NCBI RefSeq assembly: GCF_019802045.1
Contig: NZ_JAHVHU010000020.1
Span: 18,930 to 82,929 of the forward strand
Length of the DNA stretch: 64,000 nt
Source of the DNA: Membranihabitans marinus
GTDB lineage: Bacteria > Bacteroidota > Bacteroidia > Chitinophagales > Saprospiraceae
Direction of reading: 5' to 3'
Positions 46,200 to 54,179 of this stretch are shown in pieces. A program made the position numbers and the translations under genes. A model generated the notes under the pieces. That model was not told the DNA's origin. It saw only the letters and a list, made by a program, of their open reading frames with translations, and did no database searches. How positions within the stretch are numbered: the stretch's first letter is position 1; every line of letters starts with the position of its first letter.

Positions 46200-46283
46200 T
46201 ACCGAAGGGGGGAATCGAACCCCCACTCTGTTGCCAGAACTGGATTTTGAATCCAGCGCGTCTACCAGTTCCGCCACTTCGGC
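46200..46283 (-). tRNA. tRNA-Leu (anticodon CAA)
   Basis: 84-nt class II tRNA without encoded CCA. Acceptor stem GCCGAAG/CTTCGGT pairs with a G-U at position 1-72. The anticodon stem CTGGA/TCCAG encloses TTCAAAA, giving CAA. The D arm GGCGGAACTGGTAGACGC and TPsiC arm are nearly the same as in the neighbouring tRNA-Leu(CAG), which suggests duplication of one gene. Confidence 0.95.
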
Positions 46284-46388
46284 TTGAGATTATTTGTCTT
46301 CAATATCTGAACGTTGACAGATAATTGTCCATTTTGTGCTCATGCAGTTCTGTGTAAACGAACTGACCAGAGGGTGAAATCGGAACCG

Positions 46389-46419
46389 CAAATATATTTA
46401 AAAATTCAAGAACCAACAA
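46389..46419 (-). promoter_or_regulatory. Putative promoter of the tRNA-Leu pair
   Basis: On the minus strand TTG (46417-46419), 20 bp, then TATATTTG (46389-46396), an exact TAnnTTTG box. It lies about 105 bp upstream of tRNA-Leu(CAA). Apart from this site and the TauE promoter region, the 359-bp gap 46284-46642 shows no other feature. Confidence 0.5.
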
Positions 46420-46581
46420 TATTTTTATTTTTTCATCTAAGGAAAATTTATTTTAAGTCGGTCTGCATGTCTTAAATTCCACACCTCTGATCTATTTTCC
46501 GGTGGATGGACAAGGTATGAAGGAGTTGGTTGTGCATTTGAATGCCTGCAAAGAGTCAGGAAGTGATGGAATTTCTGATGT

Positions 46582-46625
46582 GTAACAAATGTTACGGGCA
46601 TCCTTGATTTGTGCAATTATCTTTG
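46582..46625 (+). promoter_or_regulatory. GTAAC-N4-GTTAC palindrome and -7 box of the TauE/SafE gene
   Basis: GTAACAAATGTTAC (46582-46595) is an inverted repeat with a 4-bp centre. TATCTTTG (46618-46625), an exact -7 box, follows after 22 bp, and no -33 TTG is present. This layout fits an activator site placed at about -41, as used by Crp/Fnr-type regulators. The same arrangement recurs before the DUF302 gene. Confidence 0.6.
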
Positions 46626-46642
46626 TGTCGTAATTTAATGAT

Positions 46643-47449
46643 ATGGATATTTATCAAGTGATAGGCTATTTCGGCGCATTGACCATCGGAGTCGTGCTTG
46701 GGCTAATCGGGGGTGGTGGTTCAATCCTGACTGTGCCGGTATTGGTCTATCTGATGTCAATCAATCCGGTGACTGCCACAGGATATTCCCTTTTTATAGT
46801 AGGGACAACCTCATTGGTGGGTGCTGTTCAAAACATAGTGAAGCAACTCGTTGACATCCGGACCGCTATTGTCTTTTCCATACCTGCCTTTATCGCGGTG
46901 TATGCTACACGCATGTTTCTCGTTCCTGCTTTGCCGGAAGAGTTGTTTTATATCGGAGGTTTTAGGGTTACCAAGGATCTCGGAATTATGGTGTTTTTTG
47001 CGCTGATCATGTTGTTAGCCTCTGTTTCGATGATTCGAGATAAATGTGATAATTGTGATGATGAAGCTGTGGTTGCTGAATACAATTACCCATTGATCAT
47101 CATAGAAGGTATCGTGGTGGGTGTTTTGACAGGTGTTGTCGGAGCTGGTGGTGGATTTTTGATCATCCCGGCGTTGGTGATGTTGGCGAAGCTCCCCATG
47201 AAAAGAGCGGTAGCTACTTCGTTGTTGATTATTGCAGTCAAATCCCTGATTGGCTTTCTGGGTGACGTGCAGAATCTGGAGATCAGTTGGGGTTTTTTAT
47301 CTTTCTTTACCGGCCTTTCGGTGGTGGGCATATTCATTGGTGTCTGGCTTAATAAATTTATCGATGGCTCCAAGTTGAAGAAGGCCTTTGGCTATTTTGT
47401 TCTGGTCATGGGGATATATATTTTGTTTAAAGAGCTGTATATGAGCTAA
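46643..47449 (+). CDS. Sulfite exporter TauE/SafE (TSUP) family transporter
   Basis: Inner-membrane permease of 268 residues with two homologous halves, each starting with a glycine-rich helix: GLIGGGGSILTVPVLV (about 20-35) and GVVGAGGGFLIIPALV (about 163-178). This duplicated pattern defines the TSUP family. A CDNCDD loop in the middle offers two cysteines on one side of the membrane. The family moves sulfite, thiosulfate, sulfoacetate and related anions; the pairing with a DUF302 gene under a matching palindrome suggests a sulfur-related role. Confidence 0.88.
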   Translation: MDIYQVIGYFGALTIGVVLGLIGGGGSILTVPVLVYLMSINPVTATGYSLFIVGTTSLVGAVQNIVKQLVDIRTAIVFSIPAFIAVYATRMFLVPALPEELFYIGGFRVTKDLGIMVFFALIMLLASVSMIRDKCDNCDDEAVVAEYNYPLIIIEGIVVGVLTGVVGAGGGFLIIPALVMLAKLPMKRAVATSLLIIAVKSLIGFLGDVQNLEISWGFLSFFTGLSVVGIFIGVWLNKFIDGSKLKKAFGYFVLVMGIYILFKELYMS

Positions 47450-47501
47450 ATAGATGTGTTTTTAGCATGGCTCCTGATCAGGATGCAATCGCTGTCCATG
47501 T

Positions 47502-47544
47502 GTAACCCAAGTCACTGTCAATCACAGCTTTGTTTCGTATATTG
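47502..47544 (+). promoter_or_regulatory. GTAAC-N4-GTCAC site and -7-like box of the DUF302 gene
   Basis: GTAACCCAAGTCAC (47502-47515) matches the upstream TauE palindrome except for one arm base, and TATATTG (47538-47544), a -7-like box short of one T, starts after the same 22 bp. No -33 TTG is present. Likely the same activator serves both genes. Confidence 0.5.
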
Positions 47545-47578
47545 AAAACATTAAATAAATCATTAAAATAATAAGAGT

Positions 47579-47965
47579 ATGAAGTATTACATGAGTAAGA
47601 TAGTTGGTGGGAATTTTGATAAAGTCATCGCTAAAGTGACTGAGGAACTAAAAAAAGAGGGGTTTGGTGTGCTGACTGAAATTGATATTAAGGGAACCCT
47701 GAAGAAAAAACTGGATGTCGATTTCAGAAATTATAAAATACTGGGGGCATGCAATCCGGAGTATGCATACAATGCATTGCAGTCTGAAGATAAGGTGGGT
47801 ACCATGCTGCCGTGCAATGTTATCGTCCAGGAAACTACCGAAGGGGATATCGAAGTAGCTGCGGTGAACCCCCAGGCATCCATGATGGCGATTGAAAATG
47901 AAAAACTGAAAGATCTTGCCGGTGATGTGAATCAAAAATTGCAACGAGTGATCGATGCGGTTTGA
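47579..47965 (+). CDS. DUF302 family protein
   Basis: 128-residue cytoplasmic protein of the DUF302 family. It shows the family pattern GNFDKVIAKVTEELKKEGFGVLTEIDI, NYKILGACNPEYAYNAL and the late MLPCNVIVQE strand with a conserved cysteine. DUF302 proteins often travel with sulfur-transfer and TSUP genes; no reaction is established. It follows the TauE/SafE gene after about 130 bp with its own regulatory site. Confidence 0.86.
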   Translation: MKYYMSKIVGGNFDKVIAKVTEELKKEGFGVLTEIDIKGTLKKKLDVDFRNYKILGACNPEYAYNALQSEDKVGTMLPCNVIVQETTEGDIEVAAVNPQASMMAIENEKLKDLAGDVNQKLQRVIDAV

Positions 47966-48196
47966 ATTTGCAGGTGTTTGAGAAGCCTTGGGTAAAATCC
48001 GAGAAAAGTTTTGGGATACTGAATAATTGATGCAGCAAAAGATGGATCCTGATTATATCTAAAGGGAGAAAACAGAGAAGCCGGTTATGTTATTTATGGC
48101 TCATTCCCGAGGTGCAGATGAAAGTACAATCAATGGGCCAATTGCAATGCCGGCCCGCAAATATGTCCTATGTCCGACACCATGCACTCTACACCT

Positions 48197-48235
48197 TAAA
48201 AAAAAATGGATTGAATCGTTTACGATTCAATCCAT
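48197..48235 (-). terminator. Rho-independent terminator of the OMP gene
   Basis: A perfect 13-bp stem, ATGGATTGAATCG (48206-48218) and CGATTCAATCCAT (48223-48235), with a 4-nt loop. On the minus strand it is followed by about nine T (an A-run at 48197-48205). It ends the transcript from 48805. The rest of the gap 47966-48292 shows no gene. Confidence 0.88.
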
Positions 48236-48292
48236 TGTAATAAGTAGGGGTATATAAAAATCCGGTTAGGGCATTTTTATCATTGTTTTATG

Positions 48293-48805
48293 TTACAGTT
48301 TGAGTACGACACCAGCCTTTAACCAGGCATAGCTGTTCCCCAACTCTGCATATACACCGAAACTATCCGAAAAGTAATATCGGGCACCTGCGTGAATTCC
48401 GGCGGTGATTCCACTGCCCAATCCAAAATTAATGCCGGAAACATTGAAGCTTCGATAGTAAAGCCCCAATCCACCATACACATCCCAGGCCTCGTCCTCA
48501 ATATTAAACAGATCATTGAAATGGTAGGATCCTTTGGCTCCGATATAGAAGACGGTGAGTCCCCCACCGGAAGCAAAACCAGCTTCGCCACCGACACCGA
48601 TGGCATCCGTGATGCCGTATTCTACACCACCGCCGAGGGGTATTCCCAGAGAGCCTGTAAAGGCAAATGTTGTTCCGAGTCCCAGTCCTGCATTGATGAC
48701 CACATCACCTTCCTGGAAAGACGTGTTCACATCCTGTGCCATCGTGGATTGACTAAGAAACAGGAAACTTGTTAAAGCAATAAATGTAAAGTAAAGTTTT
48801 TTCAT
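48293..48805 (-). CDS. Small outer membrane beta-barrel protein
   Basis: 170-residue protein with a signal peptide ending at STMAQ. The mature part is made of glycine-rich alternating strands (GDVVINAGLGLG, GVEYGITDAIGVGGEAGFA, GIHAGARYYFSDSFGVYAELG) and ends in LKAGVVLKL, a barrel closing strand. This suits an eight-stranded OmpX/OmpA-like barrel. No ligand or enzyme motif. It is followed by a strong terminator. Confidence 0.85.
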   Translation of the reverse strand: MKKLYFTFIALTSFLFLSQSTMAQDVNTSFQEGDVVINAGLGLGTTFAFTGSLGIPLGGGVEYGITDAIGVGGEAGFASGGGLTVFYIGAKGSYHFNDLFNIEDEAWDVYGGLGLYYRSFNVSGINFGLGSGITAGIHAGARYYFSDSFGVYAELGNSYAWLKAGVVLKL

Positions 48806-48840
48806 AATAATTCAATTTTCAGTTTTGGTTAAGTAGGTTA

Positions 48841-49182
48841 TTATTGACAGTCAAGATCGCTTAAAGCCGTACGCGCTGAGTTAATAAATGATCTCCAATC
48901 TTCGATACTTCCGTATTCCAGGGCACATTTTTCATAAATCTCCAACACATCAATATACGAGCTCATGGCATCTTTATACCTGTTGCAGGTCTCGGGTGTG
49001 GGATCTTGAGCATAATCAGCTGCTGCATTGGAGTATTTCTCGACTTCTGCAGAGGTGACCTGATGCAAACTAAATCCAGCATGACAATCGGTATTGGTGC
49101 TTGTTTTTGAACAAGCACTAAGCCAACATACGGCACATAAAAGTATAAAAATAGAATGAATTTTGAAAGTAAATTTGGTCAT
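48841..49182 (-). CDS. Small lipoprotein of unknown function
   Basis: 113 residues with a signal sequence and lipobox WLSAC, giving a mature protein of about 89 residues. The mature part is helical with cysteines at CHAGF, ETCNRYK, EKCALEY and the final DLDCQ, so two disulfides are likely. I do not recognise a family. TAACTTTG at 49205-49212 on the minus strand is an exact -7 box 22 bp before the ATG. It lies 35 bp upstream of the OMP gene on the same strand, so co-transcription is possible. Confidence 0.7.
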   Translation of the reverse strand: MTKFTFKIHSIFILLCAVCWLSACSKTSTNTDCHAGFSLHQVTSAEVEKYSNAAADYAQDPTPETCNRYKDAMSSYIDVLEIYEKCALEYGSIEDWRSFINSARTALSDLDCQ

Positions 49183-49286
49183 AAATTTATCGCTGGTTAT
49201 TTTGCAAAGTTAAAAATTTGACAACGATTATTTTCATGGAAAATATCTAGTTTGTAAAGTAGCTGAAAACAGGGATGCGGAGCCGT

Positions 49287-49928
49287 TTAGGAATAAACTA
49301 AGTCTTTGTGAATGGCTTCACGGACCATGCTGGCTACATTATTGACATTGAGTTTGCTCATGATGTTATTTCGGTGGGATTCGATGGTATGGGGGCTCAG
49401 ATGCAATTGATCAGCTATCTCCTGCGTGGTTCGACCTGCAACAATGAGTTCCAGTACTTCCCGTTCCCGACTTGTGAGGATGGGGGGCATGTCATTCGAA
49501 GATCGGTTTTTCAACTTCTGTTCTAATAAAATTTCCTTGAGTTCTTTCTGAAGGTATTCTTTTCCTTGACCCACCGCCAGGATCGCTTCCGTGAATATTT
49601 TAGGCGGGGCGGATTTTAAGATATAGCCCGTTCCACCGGCACACAAAAACGTTTTGATCATTTTGAATTCATCAAATGCTGAAACACCCAGTATTTTTAA
49701 TTGCGGGTGTTGCTTTTGCAGCATTCGGCACCACATTAGTCCGGTCTCTCCATGTTTCAAATGCATATCCAAAATCAATACATCGCACGGCGATTTGGCT
49801 AAAAAAGCCAATAGATCTTTACCGTCTGTAAATCCACCGGCAAACGTCATGTCACTTCGATTGCTCAATATAGCTGTGTATGCCTCCAAAATTAAAGGAT
49901 GATCATCCAGTGCTACAACTACTACCAT
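49287..49928 (-). CDS. LuxR/NarL-type response regulator
   Basis: 213-residue two-component regulator. The receiver domain has Asp8-Asp9, the phospho-acceptor Asp54 (VLILDMHL) and Lys105 (YILKSAPP). The C-terminal HTH begins LTSREREVLELIVAGRTTQEIADQL and includes SPHTIESHRNNIMSKL, a standard GerE-type DNA-binding unit. The gene starts 3 bp after the stop of a glycosyltransferase gene, so they are co-transcribed. No histidine kinase is visible nearby. Confidence 0.92.
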   Translation of the reverse strand: MVVVVALDDHPLILEAYTAILSNRSDMTFAGGFTDGKDLLAFLAKSPCDVLILDMHLKHGETGLMWCRMLQKQHPQLKILGVSAFDEFKMIKTFLCAGGTGYILKSAPPKIFTEAILAVGQGKEYLQKELKEILLEQKLKNRSSNDMPPILTSREREVLELIVAGRTTQEIADQLHLSPHTIESHRNNIMSKLNVNNVASMVREAIHKDLVYS

Positions 49929-49931
49929 GAT

Positions 49932-51287
49932 TTATTGATTTGATGTCAAGGAATGCCTTGTATTCGTCTGATCGTTGTTCTGGGTTTTATTCTTATTCCA
50001 GTTGTCAAACTCGTCTTGCCAAGTGATAACACCTCGAAGTGGTTTTTGGTTCGAATCATAGAGCGGCATTGCCAGCTTTTTATTATTCAGGTAAAAATTA
50101 TATTGATGAACCAGAAATGTTTTTAGTTTTTTAAGACCTGTTTCAGATTGTTGAAACAAAGTGCCCCGATTTGGCTTTGATATCAGTTCGTCAAGCTCAG
50201 GGTCAAAATTTCCGTTGATGAGCGCCACGATCGGTGCCTCAGCACCCAGGTACTCAAATAATTTTCCTGTTAGTATTCCTGAAACGTCATCGGAGGCCCA
50301 GCTCAACAATACATTGATGTGTGATTTCTGTTGTATTAGAAGTGACTCTTTATGCGGAATGATTTCATGGTTTACCAGTATTTCACCAATCCCATATGAT
50401 TCCAGTAGTTTTTCCCAATACAGACCATCTTTACCGGCATTCACAAATTGCAGGTGCCTCTTTTTGATTCGTCCCTCGTTGATCAATTCCTTCAGAGCCC
50501 TGGCCAGCAGTGTACCGTCCTGTGCGTCGGGGTAAATGCTGCCGGTGTATGCCAGTGTAAATAATTTATATTTTGGTATTTGTCTGGAAGAGGTCAGTGG
50601 ATGGTTAAGTCCGTTCCGTACCACGTGGACCCGGGGATGGAATACAGATAAGCGTTTTTTTATACCACTGGATACCGTCGTGACTTCATCTGCTATGGAG
50701 AGAAATTGAAAATGTTTATTTTGAAGGTGACTGAATTGAGGCGTGGCACGCAACATCGGATCCGAAAAAAAATCCCGGTAATCAGCAATCCAGTATAGAT
50801 GGGGGTATCTCTTTTTTAGTCGGAACGCCAATCTATGGGCATCAAAGGGCAGGTAGGAAGAAATTATAATATCTATTTTTTCCCGCTCTATGATTTTACG
50901 ACATAATTTATAGCCCCGGTGAACAAAGTAAGAACCACCTTCATCCAAATGCCGGGCTATAAACGAGTTCTTGAAGCGTTCTTTCCAGTGGGGCAACCAT
51001 TTGTGCGGCGTCTTATCCTGAGTCACGATCAGAGATCCTTCGTCCCCAGTGAGAAAATGGTAAATCGTTCGGAAATCGTAGGTTGGAATTTCGATCACAT
51101 CTTCCGGATCGAATCGAAATTGATCTATAGGCAAAAATTTCCGGTTGGATGTCGTAGCTACAAAAACTTTGCGTGCCACATTCTTAAAAGATTGGTAGAA
51201 TTTTGCATTGCGAAGTGTTCCGATACCTTTAATAGGCGGAAACTTGTAATAGATGAACAATACGTTTTTACCTTCAAATCGATTCAT
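49932..51287 (-). CDS. GT4-like glycosyltransferase
   Basis: 451-residue GT-B protein, likely building a surface polysaccharide. It starts with KNVLFIYYKFPPIKGIGTLRN, typical of GT4 enzymes, has the donor-side region FTLAYTGSIYPDAQDG and a late EYLGAEAPIVALI acidic motif in the nucleotide-binding half. A C-terminal extension of about 40 polar residues is unlike most relatives. It lies downstream of manC on the same strand (17-bp gap) and is followed by the response regulator, forming a manC-GT4-regulator operon. Confidence 0.82.
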   Translation of the reverse strand: MNRFEGKNVLFIYYKFPPIKGIGTLRNAKFYQSFKNVARKVFVATTSNRKFLPIDQFRFDPEDVIEIPTYDFRTIYHFLTGDEGSLIVTQDKTPHKWLPHWKERFKNSFIARHLDEGGSYFVHRGYKLCRKIIEREKIDIIISSYLPFDAHRLAFRLKKRYPHLYWIADYRDFFSDPMLRATPQFSHLQNKHFQFLSIADEVTTVSSGIKKRLSVFHPRVHVVRNGLNHPLTSSRQIPKYKLFTLAYTGSIYPDAQDGTLLARALKELINEGRIKKRHLQFVNAGKDGLYWEKLLESYGIGEILVNHEIIPHKESLLIQQKSHINVLLSWASDDVSGILTGKLFEYLGAEAPIVALINGNFDPELDELISKPNRGTLFQQSETGLKKLKTFLVHQYNFYLNNKKLAMPLYDSNQKPLRGVITWQDEFDNWNKNKTQNNDQTNTRHSLTSNQ

Positions 51288-51304
51288 TCCTTGATTTTAA
51301 GTTG

Positions 51305-52399
51305 CTATTCCACATTCCACTTGGAACTAAGTTCCTCACGCATGGTTTTGATTTCCTGTTCTGCTTCCAGTGGCCAGATCATAAGTATGTCTTCCTGGTC
51401 GATGACGATCATGTTTTTCAGACCCTTGATCAACATCTTTTTTCCTGGCAGCGAATGAATCATTAAGGAATCGGATTGTGTGATGTAGTAGTCATCTTTT
51501 GGGTTATTGGTTACAATGTGATCAGATGTTCCCCGTTTGAGTTCATGCAGACTTCGCCAGGTGCCGATGTCGCTCCACCCAATATCAACGACAAAACAGA
51601 CGATATTATTGGCTTTTTCCATAATCGCATAATCAATGCTGATCGATGGTGTTTTGGGGTAATTATCCTGTATAAACGTGGTCTCCGCTTTGCTGCCATA
51701 GGCTTTCGGGGCATTGAGTATATTGTAAATTTCGGTGGCGTGCTGCTCGAAGGCCGTGATCATGGTGGCGACACTGGAGATGAAAATCCCGGCATTCCAT
51801 ACATGGTTCTGGTCCTCCAAATAAGTCTTCGCAACCGACAGATTGGGTTTTTCCTTGAATGCATCGACATGTCGAATGTTTTTCTCTCCGGTAGCCTGCC
51901 CAAGCTGGATATAGCCGTATCCTGTATCGGGTCGATGGGGGGCCATTCCCAGGGTGAGAATGTCTGTATGATCGGTCACATATTCCACCGATTGTATCAG
52001 GGTATTCTGGAAGATTTGCTCTCGTGTGATCAGATGGTCAGCCGGAAGAATGACCATATTCGCATTGGGGTTTCTGGCAGCAATATGGAACGAAACATAG
52101 GCGACGCAAGGGGCCGTATTTTGGCGGCTGGGCTCGACGAGGATGTTTTCTGAAGGCACTGCTGGTAGATGTTGTCTGACTAAAGACCGGTATCGTTCAT
52201 GGGTCATGACAATAATTTGATTTGCAGGAACCAGAGGACTGATGCGATCATAAGTCATCTGAATCAGAGATCGGCCCGTTCCCAGCACATCTAAAAATTG
52301 TTTGGGCATGGCTTCCCGGCTGGCAGGCCAGAATCTGGAGCCGATACCCCCAGCCATGATCACGAAATACGTATTGGTAATGGAATTTTTAGAATTCAT
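51305..52399 (-). CDS. manC: Mannose-1-phosphate guanylyltransferase
   Basis: Makes GDP-mannose for envelope polysaccharides. The 364-residue protein has the nucleotidyltransferase motif GGIGSRFWPASREAMPKQF (about 18-36), the FKEKPNLSVAK segment and GIFISSVATM of the GMP family. The C-terminal isomerase (cupin) domain found in bifunctional ManC is absent, so this is the single-function form. ATG 52399 is chosen; a GTG two codons upstream is possible. First gene of the operon. Confidence 0.92.
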   Translation of the reverse strand: MNSKNSITNTYFVIMAGGIGSRFWPASREAMPKQFLDVLGTGRSLIQMTYDRISPLVPANQIIVMTHERYRSLVRQHLPAVPSENILVEPSRQNTAPCVAYVSFHIAARNPNANMVILPADHLITREQIFQNTLIQSVEYVTDHTDILTLGMAPHRPDTGYGYIQLGQATGEKNIRHVDAFKEKPNLSVAKTYLEDQNHVWNAGIFISSVATMITAFEQHATEIYNILNAPKAYGSKAETTFIQDNYPKTPSISIDYAIMEKANNIVCFVVDIGWSDIGTWRSLHELKRGTSDHIVTNNPKDDYYITQSDSLMIHSLPGKKMLIKGLKNMIVIDQEDILMIWPLEAEQEIKTMREELSSKWNVE

Positions 52400-52536
52400 G
52401 GTCACTTTTATAGTTTCAGAGATCTAAGCTAAAAGAACTTTTTCTAAATGCGAACCAGGAGTCGTTTGTTAATTGTTAAACTACCCAAAAACACGGTATA
52501 TATAATTTCCCGTATGGACATCTTTGGTTTCCTGTG

Positions 52537-52544
52537 TACCTTTG
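52537..52544 (+). promoter_or_regulatory. -7 box of the first GNAT/FemAB-like gene
   Basis: TACCTTTG matches TAnnTTTG exactly and is 33 bp before the ATG at 52578. No TTG with good spacing was found. Confidence 0.4.
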
Positions 52545-52577
52545 TGCATTTATTTTAATTTCGGTTGATTTCTATTT

Positions 52578-53270
52578 ATGTTTGAACTTAGTGGTAAGAT
52601 ATTGACCAGTCGATACTACGCACGGAACCTACCCCTACTAGCGTGGAAGGTGTACGAGATGAGCCATGTAAGAAAGTCATCGTTTTGGTATAAAACGATT
52701 CCATTCCCGACTCGGCTAATCGATCTCAACAGTGATTTTTGGGATGGGTATTCCCGTCGACTGCAAAAATATCTCCAAAACATTGATGCGGAGAACTTCG
52801 AAGTACGGCGACCTGATTCTATACCGGACTTGATGGATATCTATCAGTCGGTGATGGATGATAAAAGCCTTGCAGCGATCCCGCCGGGCTATTTAAAAAC
52901 CGAAAACACGTACTTTTATTCTGAGATTTACCACAAAGACCTGGGACGATTGGCTGCCCATGTGAGTATCGGGGATCGCGATGAACAAAAAGTATTTGGC
53001 TTGATCAATGCGTCCGATTTTCGGTCTTACGAATCAAAAAAAGACCAGCGTCTGTGCAGTACGGCCAATAAATACCTGTTTCATGTCGATATGTTGTATT
53101 TTCAGTCCCTGGGTTATGTCTATTATGATATGGTGGGAACCCGGGAGCCGATGAATCAGATGAAGAAGGAATTTGGCGGGGACATTGTGATGACTTATAC
53201 CCATGTGCCCTATCCGATTTACTTTTTGCAGAAAATACAACGGTGGGTGTCTTCTTGGTTCAAATGGTAA
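52578..53270 (+). CDS. GNAT/FemAB-like protein, paralogue 1
   Basis: 230-residue cytoplasmic protein with a close tandem paralogue downstream. Both start MFEL-GK, share KSSFWYKT-PFPTRLIDL, LGRLAAHVSIGD, a STANKYL segment and the tail GGDIVMTYTHVPYP. The fold looks like a GNAT or FemAB-type acyltransferase by the LGYVYYDMVGTREP and NQMKKEFGG region, but no acetyl-CoA loop is certain. Divergent from manC. Function unknown; an acyl or aminoacyl transfer to a surface glycan is only a guess from position. Confidence 0.7.
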   Translation: MFELSGKILTSRYYARNLPLLAWKVYEMSHVRKSSFWYKTIPFPTRLIDLNSDFWDGYSRRLQKYLQNIDAENFEVRRPDSIPDLMDIYQSVMDDKSLAAIPPGYLKTENTYFYSEIYHKDLGRLAAHVSIGDRDEQKVFGLINASDFRSYESKKDQRLCSTANKYLFHVDMLYFQSLGYVYYDMVGTREPMNQMKKEFGGDIVMTYTHVPYPIYFLQKIQRWVSSWFKW

Positions 53271-53287
53271 GCGACTTTGTATATTTG
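53255..53287 (+). promoter_or_regulatory. Promoter of paralogue 2 within the end of paralogue 1
   Basis: TTG (53255-53257), 22 bp, then TATATTTG (53280-53287), an exact -7 box, 32 bp before the ATG at 53320. The -33 part lies within the last codons of the first gene, so the second copy has its own start of transcription. Confidence 0.5.
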
Positions 53288-53319
53288 GAAAATGATTGCA
53301 TCACTTTACTATTTAAGTC

Positions 53320-54006
53320 ATGTTTGAACTCAAAGGGAAGTATCTAACCAGCCGTTTCTATGCCCGGAGTATTCCATTGGTGTCACTTCGGTATCGGTAT
53401 GATATGAGTCGTGTGGAGAAGTCTTCATTCTGGTATAAAACAACGCCTTTTCCCACTCGGCTGATCGATTTGCAAAGTGATTTTCAAGAAGAATATAGTA
53501 AAGGATTGCAGTATTATTTCCGAAAAGCAGAAGAAATAGGATTTCAGATCAAGCGGCCTGAGTATTTGCCAGATTTGATTAATATGTATCAGCCAATCAT
53601 CGAAAGTAAAAATCTAAATCCTGTACTTGGACATACTTTGAAGAAACAATCGAATTATTATTATTCCGCGATTTACCATCCCCAGATGGGGCGATTGGCT
53701 GCCCATCTTAATATTGGTGATTGGGAAGAACGGAAAGTTTTTGCCTATCTTAATGCCTCTGCATTTCGTTCATTTTCAGATAAAAAGGATCAACAATGGT
53801 GCAGCACTGCCAATAAATATCTCTATCATCAGGATATGATTCATCTTAAATCAGAAGGATATCAGTATTTTGATTTCGTCGGAACAAAGGAACCTGTTAA
53901 TCAAATGAAAAAGCAGTATGGTGGAGACATTGTGATGACTTATACCCATGTACCGTATCCGGTTTATTTGCTGAAAAAGTGGCGCAAATTGGTCTGGAGT
54001 AGATAG
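53320..54006 (+). CDS. GNAT/FemAB-like protein, paralogue 2
   Basis: 228-residue paralogue of the gene at 52578, separated from it by 49 bp. Roughly half of the residues agree by eye along the full length, with strict conservation at FWYKT, FPTRLIDL, GRLAAH, NKYL, EPVNQMKK and GGDIVMTYTHVPYP. No indels larger than a few residues are seen. This points to tandem duplication followed by divergence. Likely the same enzyme type with a different acceptor, but that is not shown. Confidence 0.7.
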   Translation: MFELKGKYLTSRFYARSIPLVSLRYRYDMSRVEKSSFWYKTTPFPTRLIDLQSDFQEEYSKGLQYYFRKAEEIGFQIKRPEYLPDLINMYQPIIESKNLNPVLGHTLKKQSNYYYSAIYHPQMGRLAAHLNIGDWEERKVFAYLNASAFRSFSDKKDQQWCSTANKYLYHQDMIHLKSEGYQYFDFVGTKEPVNQMKKQYGGDIVMTYTHVPYPVYLLKKWRKLVWSR

Positions 54007-54179
54007 GGAAGGATAAGGTTGAGGTTAAAGCTAAGGATTAGCTTTTGCGTATGCGTAAGGTCAACCCCACCTCTTCCTGGTGCAGGTCCTTTACGGGAAC
54101 TTCCGTGGAACGATACTCAGAACAATCTTACTGATTTATTGTATAACCTAAAAGAATTATTCAACACAAAATCAACACA

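Noticed and set aside
46050..46277. Open frame on the minus strand running through both tRNA genes into the GIY-YIG remnant
   Set aside because: Its first part is translated tRNA-Leu sequence (the typical AELVDALDSKSS artefact); only the part from 46049 has a protein-family pattern.
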